In this document: one piece after another, positions 56,640 to 64,000 of the stretch | How the letters are laid out: each line of letters starts with the position of its first letter | Numbering within the stretch: position 1 is the first letter of the stretch | DNA from: Echinometra lucunter | Taxonomy: Eukaryota; Echinodermata; Echinoidea; Camarodonta; Echinometridae | Reading direction: 5' to 3' | NCBI GenBank assembly: GCA_029962745.1 | Contig: CM057154.1 | Location: 27,715,769-27,779,768 of the forward strand | Length of the DNA stretch: 64,000 nucleotides | Made by a program: the position numbers and the translations under genes | Notes under the pieces: model-generated | Told to the model about the DNA's origin: nothing | What the model saw: the letters and a program-made list of their open reading frames with translations, nothing else | Databases searched by the model: none

Positions 56640-57344
56640 CTGCGTCCCTTTACTTCGCAGACAATAAATTCTGTACGGAAGCTAGGATGATTGCCGCCAA
56701 TGCATTCATGCCACAAGCTGATTTGAGATGGCCTATGGGGCTCTTTCGGATGAAGCTCTTCCAGAACTGCACCCAGTTCTCAACTACTTTGAAAGGAAAC
56801 CTATAATGGATGCCCTAAGAGGAGGGGGATGAGCATACTCCTTCCAGATTACCACAGCGAATGTGGAACGTCCATCAAGCCACTCTTGAAGGCAACTCAA
56901 GGACCAACAACCACATGGAGGGTTGGCACAGAAGAATCAAGTTGGAGTTGGAGCAGATCATCCAACAGTTTGGAAATTCCTCAAGAAGGTCAAGCAGGAA
57001 CAGAGCTTCAAAGAGATGACAATCAGTCAGGCGCAAGCTGGACTACCTGCTCCAGTGAGGAGACAGTAGTATGAACAGGTCAAACGTAGGCTTGTATGCC
57101 TACAAGGGGCAACTCAAGGCAACTCAAGGACCAACAACCACATGGCGGGTTGGCACAGAAGAATCAAGTTGGAGTTGGAGCAGATCATCCTACAGTTTGG
57201 AAATTCCTCAAGAAGGTCAAGCAGGAACAGAGCTTCAAAGAGATGACAATCGTTCAGGCGCAAGCTGGACTACCTGCTCCAGTGAGGAGACAGTAGTATG
57301 AACAGGTCAAACTAGGCTGGTATGCCTACAAGGGGAAGAGCAGG
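56640..57344 (+). pseudogene. MULE/FLYWCH-type transposase C-terminal remnant with internal duplication
   Basis: The frames ALPELHPVLNYFERKPIMDAL (about 56740-56815), RMWNVHQATLEGNSRTNNHMEGWHRRIK (about 56855-56940) and HPTVWKFLKKVKQEQSFKEMTISQAQAGLP (about 56962-57050) are typical of the C-terminal end of Mutator-like transposases often linked to FLYWCH domains. They lie in different frames with stops between. The last part is duplicated in tandem (see 56891-57344). Confidence 0.6.
56891..57344 (+). repeat. Tandem duplication, period 227 bp, two copies
   Basis: Copy 1 is 56891-57117 and copy 2 is 57118 to about 57344. They differ at only a few positions, so the duplication came after the transposase had already decayed. 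Confidence 0.85.
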
Positions 57345-57671
57345 CATCATTCCTCTTAGAGCACCTTGATATCTTGGTAAGAGAAGCTAATACAAAGAGA
57401 TGCTCTCAGAAGATTTTTGCTGTGCTGCTAAAAGCATCTGGAGACAGCAGCAACCTGCCACAGCTACAGCTTAAGTTCTACAGCTACTGTTAACCAGAAG
57501 GATAGAACTTGTTTCCCTGTCCCTTGAACTGGTGTGGTTATTTGACCTCTAGGAGGCCAGTCAGGTGTCGACGCAAGCTGAGCTTGTGCTGGTGTCAGAC
57601 CTCACCTTGGGGGAGTCATCGTAGGTGGTACAACAGGGTGAAGCAGCAATCATCACCATCACCAAGAACGC

Positions 57672-57971
57672 TTGTGGTCAATGAGTCACAGCAGCACTGC
57701 TGCCAAGGCCTGGGAGATAGCAGCAGCTACATACATCATGACAGAGGAACAGCTGTGGTTCTCATGTACCGCTGAGGACTGCACGCAAAACTTCAAGTCT
57801 TTCAACAGTTTCAGGCATCATCTGAAGGATCACCACAAAGACCTGCCGCTTGAGAGGTATGCATGCCCACTTAAGACTTGTCATGTATCATGCGATAATC
57901 CCCCAGGATGGCTGAATCACTTGACAAACAGACATGCTCAATATGTATGTGTACATGATATTGACTTTTAA
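57672..57971 (+). CDS. Open frame with two C2H2-like zinc fingers, unassigned
   Basis: The frame of 99 residues contains FSCTAEDC...FNSFRHHLKDHH and YACPLKTC...GWLNHLTNRH, two C-x4-C/H-x4-H-like fingers in tandem. No upstream stop closely limits it, and it may be an exon or part of a mobile element beside the MULE remnant. A start at 57672 is only the first ATG in the frame; the frame is also open from 57738 (ATG). I cannot name the family. Confidence 0.4.
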   Translation: MWSMSHSSTAAKAWEIAAATYIMTEEQLWFSCTAEDCTQNFKSFNSFRHHLKDHHKDLPLERYACPLKTCHVSCDNPPGWLNHLTNRHAQYVCVHDIDF

Positions 57972-58507
57972 AATCAATAATATTCATTAGACTTAATGTT
58001 GTTGCACTCCGGCAATTCATCATGGTCTCCCACATTTTATCAACATTCAATTTATCAATTTGTTCAGTTGATGTTCATGGTTTAAGATTCAGTTAAATGA
58101 CAAATGTAGATATTTCTTAAATTGGTTACATATTTTTTCTTGTGATGTTATATTATTTACTGGAAACATATTTGGGTTCCAATGATTTTACAAATTTCAA
58201 ATGAAATTGGAAAGGCCCATATTTCTATTTGTCTTCACGATCTAATCACTCATGTGGAGTCTCCATCACCTTTTCTGAAAAACTTTGTTGTACCTTTTCT
58301 CCAATTCCGTCTGATTTAGAAATGTGTATAGTATCTCTGTGCTGTGTTCTTTTCCAGATTCCTGTTTTCATATTTGCATGCAACATGCGATCCAAATTCA
58401 AAGTCACATTTCCAAATTACTTCTCCTTATAGGATGTTCTATTGTGCTCTTTTGGGTGTTTGTTCGTGTATGTACTAATAGTACATACAACACAATCTGA
58501 TCAAGGT

Positions 58508-58908
58508 GAAAAAAGCCTCCTTGGGAATCTGTACCCTCTACCTCAAGGGTCTATAAGAAAAACTTATCTCCTGACTCTAATGATCTGGTCGCAGATATCA
58601 AAACTCGAACCCCACCTAAGGATACCAACCTGGACTACAATTATCAACAAATTATCAGTGCTGAATATATTTCAGCAATTATCAAAGAAGCAGTAGGGAG
58701 GTTTAGAGAGTATGTGGATCAGGCTATAGCTTCTCGAAATGAGGCTACAACGAAAGTAGTAGAGTTGGTGAAAGTCAATTTTGAATTCCAGGGAAACAAG
58801 CTGCAATTCCAGTTTTATAACTCACAACTAGAGCATGTTCAAAATGTGACTAAAGCCATTAAAAAGGGAGACTCTGCTTCTGCCAATTCTACGCTTTGTT
58901 ACATGTAA
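58508..58908 (+). CDS. Open frame of about 133 codons, unassigned fragment
   Basis: The frame reads from KKPPWESVPSTS, through DYNYQQIISAEYISAIIKEAVGRF, to VVELVKVNFEFQGNKLQFQFYNSQLEHVQNVTKAIKKGD and a TAA at 58906-58908. It is helical and charged, with a coiled-coil look, and has codon use unlike the AT-rich surroundings. No ATG lies near its beginning; internal ATG is at 58714. It could be a gag-like or structural frame of an element, or an exon. Confidence 0.35.
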
Positions 58909-59229
58909 GGAGCCACTTTCGGAATCCCAAGTAAAAAACAGCCAAAAATATTTCGAAAATTAGAATAAAGAGAAACTGTGTCTGGTTACGTTACAAAGCT
59001 TGTATTCAGCTTTATAATTGAAATCAAACTACATAAAAGTGAATTTACTAAAATAAAATACACAATTTTGGACTGTCATTGATGCAATGTGATGTGTTGT
59101 AATTTCTTAAAAGATTTCTGTAGGAATTTTGGGAGGGGTGGAGGTACATTAAGGTAAAGTAGTGGTCCAGATAACTACCACACAATTCATTCTCTATCTT
59201 CTTTTGTCATGTTTTATCATCTTTTTTTC

Positions 59230-59342
59230 TCATAAAGACTCTGTGAGGTGAGCCTCAATAAAATCTAAGAATGAAGGTGGGCCTCCAAAAATTTCTAAGT
59301 GCAAAAGTGGGCCTTGAGGTAAAAAAAGGTTGAGAAGCACTG
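59230..59342 (-). mobile_element. Terminal fragment of a hAT/Charlie-like element
   Basis: On the minus strand the fragment begins CAGTGCTTCTCAACC at 59342, a start widely seen in hAT-Charlie-type elements, followed by CAAGGCCCAC and AGGCCCACC phrases. No opposite end was found. Confidence 0.45.
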
Positions 59343-59369
59343 ATCTTGGAAAACAACTACAAATACAAG

Positions 59370-59640
59370 CCCGTGTCTCTGGTTCTTGACAAGCTGTCGA
59401 ATAGTGAAGATGTATGGAGCAGTGGATAATCCAAAAGGTAGTACATGTACTTGTAAAGAAAAATTTCTTGTGATTCCACTGAACTCCCAACTAAAACACA
59501 CATACTTAGAATGATCTATATAAAAATCAATATGAATTACGATAATAACCTGACTTGAGGTCAAATGAAACCATGTAATCCCATTTTTGGAAATATTCCA
59601 ATGCTTCATTCCAGTACTTCACAAGATACCTTGTGTTTGA
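59370..59640 (-). pseudogene. DIRS-like reverse transcriptase fragment
   Basis: On the minus strand the frames read EALEYFQKWDYMVSFDLKSGY, then DHSKYVCFSWEFSGITR, then VLPFGLSTAPYIFT. This is the order of DIRS-type reverse transcriptase motifs. At least one frameshift breaks it, and neither the FADD-like centre nor a tyrosine recombinase was seen. Confidence 0.65.
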
Positions 59641-59767
59641 AAAAAAAAAAAAATATCTATATACCATAAATTTAAAATGAGACATTTCTTGCCTGAGTTT
59701 TGAACAGAAACTGAGAAAGGGTTCATGTATGGTATTCAGGCACAGAATTCACTTCAGAGATCAGGTT

Positions 59768-59773
59768 TTTATT
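59768..59773 (-). terminator. Candidate polyadenylation signal for the NUDT6-like gene
   Basis: TTTATT on the plus strand gives AATAAA on the minus strand about 280 bases past the stop codon. Cleavage is not shown. Confidence 0.45.
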
Positions 59774-60053
59774 AAAAAGTTCAGACACAAGGTAAGCATA
59801 GTCTGCCCAAGAGCACTCTGAACTTGATTCCTGAATAGCTCTATTACATTGCCCTGAAAAAGAAAAGTGGTGTCTCAACACCCGTCCTTTTCATTAACAA
59901 CAACAACAAAAAAAAAACTTTAAAAAAGAGAGAAGTTTTCTGATCAAAGATAAGACATGAGATGTACAAAAGGAATGATCTGCACATTTTCCACAGGAAG
60001 AATGCTAAATACAGTACTACATTTATAAAGTAACTTTCCACTTTTGGCAGGCA

Positions 60054-63000
60054 TCAACTGCTCGTCAGAGAGGTCCTTTCCAAATTATCACTCAAACTTT
60101 CTCCATCTCTGGATGCTCTTATCGACGAGGTTTCCGGTGATGCAGGGGAAGTTTCTGGCTTTGGGTGGATGGAGTATACCAGTTGACCACTGCTGATCTC
60201 TGGACGAAAACTCACCTTTGAGTCTTTAGATAGCACAGCAAGGCATTGCCTGGCAAAGTACCTGTTGGCTTCATGGACATCAGGATGCTCCAAGTACTCC
60301 TCGATCTGTCATTGAGAAAATGGGGATTAAGGAATCTGAAGATTAGCCACAGCATTTTAAAGAGGCACCGGAGATCACAACAACTCAGTATCAAATTTAC
60401 AAATTTATTGATATGCCCATAAATGGTACAAGGGAAACTTAGTAGAACAGGTCAACAGGGAGCAAACTTCAGCAAAGGATTTTTTTATAGCAGTTATATT
60501 ACATGAACAAGTTATCCCACAAAGTCTAATATTTTCATCTATTATTATAAATTCTACTACAGGTAGTACTACCACTAATAATCTTTTTTTGGAAAAAAGT
60601 ATCTACTAATAATAACAAAGTAACAACGTACTGGCATCCATTTGCATGCTGCAATTTCTTTGGGGTCCATCTTAATTTCCGAGTTCAGGGGTCGAAGGTG
60701 ACATACAAAGTACATGTCTGATCGACCGAATCGAAACTGATGCAGGTGGCGGAAGCAGCCGACGAACTGGAACTCTGCACAGATCCCCGTCTCTTCAAAA
60801 ACCTCGCGACAAACAGCATCTGGGATATCTTCCTCTGGGTAAGGAACACACGCAATACAAGAAAATACAAGTTTGTGCAATGATACATATCTAAGATTAT
60901 CAGCAATAAAAAACAAAACAAAACACTCCCATCCCCCCCCCAAAAAAAAAAAAACTTTCAGCAAAACTGTCTATCATATATATCACCATGGACTGCAGCA
61001 GGGTAGCTGACAGAAGAGGATGGGGAAAATTCTCTAAATACTTCTCATCTAATTTTACAGCATGAAATACTAACATAAGGTAATTGTGCTGTCTCATGTG
61101 TGAAATGTCATTATTTTTTAATGACAATTTTACGTTGATTTCATATATTTTATGTCAATAGTTCAGACAATACTCTTGTGTGAAATTCATGATCTAACGT
61201 CTGGCATATATGGGCTAAGACTATCGATCTCATCGCGATGCTCTTTATTATTGTGTGACATTTCCAAATATTGAAACAACTTGCTTGGAAATGCAAAGAT
61301 CAGGAGTTTGATCCCTGGCACAGCACTTATGTCCTTGCAGTGCTTGCACAAGGCATTTTATGTTCATTGATCTTTTATCATACTTTAAATAAATGATGCA
61401 TTGTGCTAGGTATATAAATACCAACATTTGCGTGTATTTCATTTTTAAAAAATATGGTGGTCAATGACTATAACTTTATTTTTGGATTAGCCTTTCACAG
61501 ACACCATAATTAAATCATGTATACATCTTGGATTGGGAGCTTAACCTGTGAAACATGGTCCATTTTTTGCCTTTTTTCCCCCCACAATGTTCTTTTTAAT
61601 CATTTATTCTACAATTCCCACTCATTAAAAAATAAATGAATAAACATCCCTCAGGTGTGTACAGAGTACGGTATGATGATATAAAAACTACGTTCCACCA
61701 CACCCATACTTGAAAAACAGGATGAGGTGACAGTACAACCTCGTACAAAAGATGAGTGCAGGTGACTGCAATTAATCACAGAATTTTACTACCAGTATAC
61801 ACATTTGCAAGTTATGAATAATTCTTGTGCATACTTACTTGGGTCTACAGCTCCTCCTGGTAATTTCCATTGTCGCTTTTTTGCATACAACTCTTGAATG
61901 ACAAGAAGCTCATTCTTCTCATTCAGTACAAAGCCACCAACTCCTTTAATGCAAATTAGACAAGAATAAAACTGAAATATTAGCAATATTTCATCGACTG
62001 TAAAGGCTGAAATTTTAATGGTTTAGTAGTTTAATTTTCACTAATTTTGCGAATATGTCCTTGCTTGCTTATGTGCAGTGGATTTCCTGATATATGACCA
62101 GTAACAGGTAATGTTCTGAAATCAAAGGACTTGACACATGACCAATAGCGAGGAAATATGTGGTAGAACTGCTTCAAATAGTTGAGCAGTTTCTATTGTT
62201 ACCCTGTTGAGCACATTCCGATTTCAGTAAAACACACATTTTTCAGTTATCTTGGGCTTTAGTGTTCAACAGGTTGAGCAACATTTTACATGATTTCTTT
62301 ATTGCTAAGTCTGACAAGCATGTCAATTTAAAGACTGAGAGACTTCCATGTACTGCCCACAAAAAAAAAACACCTGTCGGAGATGCCACTTGCAGCAAAA
62401 TGCCACCATTTCATGAAGGTGAATTCGAATTACCATGGCCAATTATTATGCCATACCATATCCACTGTATATTGCTCCGTCCAATACAACATCCTGCTAT
62501 ATTACACTTTAGAAAGAGCATAAAGCTTTCATTTTACCATTAGCTAACAAAGAAGCCTTTTTAACTTTTCAAGGACAGTTGTTATTGAACTGGTGGCTAA
62601 ATGGTAATGATTACTATATCTCTCTGCCCATTTCAATGGGGTGACCCGACATTTGCTCCTGCGACAATTGCTCGTCTTAATTTCTCTGAAGACATGGGGT
62701 TAGGGTTAGGATTATAATAGGGGTTTTGGTTCAGAATGATGTGAGGATAAGGATTAGGGTAAGTGTTAGGTTTAGGGTTAGGTTTTACGTTTGGCTAAAC
62801 GTGCAGATTTTTCAGAGGAGCAATTGTCACTGCAGCAAAGGTCATGGAACCTTCAATGGAACAGTAAATTACTATTTTCCTTTGTGAGTCCAATAAAGAT
62901 AAATAATTGTAAGAAATTCAATGGTTTTGACTCTGCCTACATCACTGCTCATAGTCATATCATCATTTTGGGGAACCAGTTTTCCCAATTCCTTCTTCTT

Positions 63001-63936
63001 AAGTGCTTTTAAGCCCTGCTATTTTGAATGGCCTCTTTTCTACGACTTCTATGGATACATTCACACTCGTAAACAAGATGAAGTATTCATATCTGTAGAT
63101 GCAATCAAACCTGCAATGCTGCCCCAGTCATTATGCAATACATCTGTGTTGCAGCAAAATAAATGATACAAGAGCAATGCAAGAATCAGTTTTGGAAGCC
63201 AAGAAAAAAAGAGGGCTGGAAAATTTTAAAAGCCTTCAAATAGAAGGAAAAGAAAAAAATACACAACTTTCACAATAAAAGTCACATTTACCAACATAAT
63301 AAAAAAGAATACATTTTTGCACTGCAATGGCAACTATTTTAGATCTGATCCCATCTTTATCATCAGGCTTGACTATACCTCAATGGATTTACCAATGTAA
63401 TGAGTAGCAAAGCCTGGCAGCATATTGGGTTCATCCTCTGGTAGCCACCTTGTCATCATCACATATTTGGGTTGAGCGTGGTGAAACTCAAAGCCAAGCT
63501 ACGGTAGGTAAAAACAAAGGGCCAAGCAAGCAAAGCAATGATTTTTTGAGGGGTACAGTGCAGATCAAAATGATAATGCAGTACAAGTAAATACAGACAA
63601 AATAAATGCAAAAATAATTCTTCATAACTGTAAAAGAATCATTGGACATTTTGAACACTTCATTCTATCTGTGAAGGACTATTCCACAAACCTCTCTTGA
63701 AAGTCAATTTCTTTACAGTTATGTATATGTGTTGCTATTAGGCAAATGAATTTTTCTATGAGAGCAATCAAGATTCTTCAGTTCAGTGGATGTTAGCTTC
63801 CTTGATAAGATCACCATCCACTGTTTGGATAAACTGTTCTGTACCTTAGCAATGACTCCTACAAGGTCAGCTTGGTGCAGAGGTACTTTGATCCAGATAC
63901 CTCTCTTTGAAGCCTTCTTCCAGCAAGCTAGTGAAT
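60054..63936 (-). CDS. NUDT6: NUDT6-like Nudix hydrolase, five 3' exons (5' end off the right edge)
   Basis: Exons are 63936-63845, 63498-63393, 61943-61839, 60834-60632 and 60305-60054, all with AG/GT borders and closing phases; about 252 residues are visible (human NUDT6 about 316). The first two (WKKASKRGIWIKVPLHQADLV, LGFEFHHAQ, PGFATHYIG) match the N-terminal domain of NUDT6. The Nudix box runs across an intron: GGAVDPKEDIPDAVCREV then FEETGI, a perfect G-x5-E-x7-REUxEExGU. The box binds divalent metal and cleaves nucleoside diphosphate derivatives; the NUDT6 substrate is not settled. The last exon has EEYLEHPDVHEANRYFARQCLAVL and a Ser-rich tail that seems lineage-specific. An AATAAA on the minus strand at 59773-59768 may end the mRNA. 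Intron lengths are 346, 1,449, 1,004 and 326 bp. Confidence 0.92.
61250..61450 (+). mobile_element. Degenerate tRNA-derived SINE
   Basis: A decayed B box (AGTTTGATCCC, 61305-61315) is followed by GGCACAGCACTTATGTCCTTGCA and GCACAAGGCATT, like the body of the SINE at 31.87 kb. It lies in an intron of the NUDT6-like gene. Confidence 0.5.
62663..62828. mobile_element. Small inverted-repeat element with TTAGGG-like core
   Basis: GACAATTGCTC (62663-62673) and GAGCAATTGTC (62818-62828) are perfect inverted repeats. Between them is a G/T-rich core with GGTTAGGGTTAGG, GATTAGGG and TTTAGGGTTAGG (62698-62790). It lies in an intron of the NUDT6-like gene. Confidence 0.6.
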
Positions 63937-64000
63937 CTAATAAATAAAGCAATGAAATAGGATTGTTTAATTTCTCTCCATCTTGCACTCGTGTTTTGCA

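Overview
The window looks like nuclear DNA of a marine invertebrate deuterostome, most likely an echinoderm such as a sea urchin. It has intron-rich genes with GT..AG junctions and consistent phases, an AT-rich background, and abundant mobile-element debris of types known from echinoderms: CR1/L2-like LINEs with (ATTC)n or (ATT)n tails, Gmr1-type LTR elements, hAT-, piggyBac- and Harbinger-like DNA elements, and long G or C homopolymers. The species assignment is inference; a lancelet or hemichordate is not excluded.

Four host genes can be supported. (1) On the minus strand, 317-17259 holds five exons of an acyl-CoA thioesterase / bile acid-CoA:amino acid N-acyltransferase (ACOT/BAAT) family gene with a mitochondrial-type leader; its 3' exons lie beyond the left edge. 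(2) On the plus strand, 26226-35147 holds a complete eight-exon GUCD1 orthologue (230 residues). (3) On the minus strand, 40902-41351 holds a small two-pass membrane protein of unknown function. (4) On the minus strand, 60054-63936 holds five exons of a NUDT6-like Nudix hydrolase with a perfect Nudix box; its 5' exons lie beyond the right edge. These genes do not form an evident pathway.

Mobile elements fill the rest. A nearly intact LTR retrotransposon (7251-16287) with two almost identical 2.04-kb LTRs and a 5-bp target duplication sits in intron 1 of the ACOT/BAAT gene, inside an older inverted-repeat element. Its single gag-pol frame places integrase BEFORE reverse transcriptase, the copia-like order of the Gmr1 group within Ty3/gypsy. 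The 17.4-25.3 kb region and the 38-47 kb region are rich in poly-G/C runs and contain two inverted copies of a hAT-like non-autonomous element with identical-type ends and perfect 8-bp target duplications. The GUCD1 introns carry a CR1 end, a piggyBac-like element, a hAT-like element, a tRNA-derived SINE and foldback elements. The 50.2-59.7 kb interval is a graveyard: a broken LINE with ORF1 and endonuclease, a Harbinger transposase remnant, a gypsy reverse transcriptase remnant, a MULE/FLYWCH-type transposase remnant with an internal tandem duplication, unrecognised open frames and a DIRS-like fragment.

No rRNA, functional tRNA gene or CRISPR array was seen. All alignments here were made by eye.
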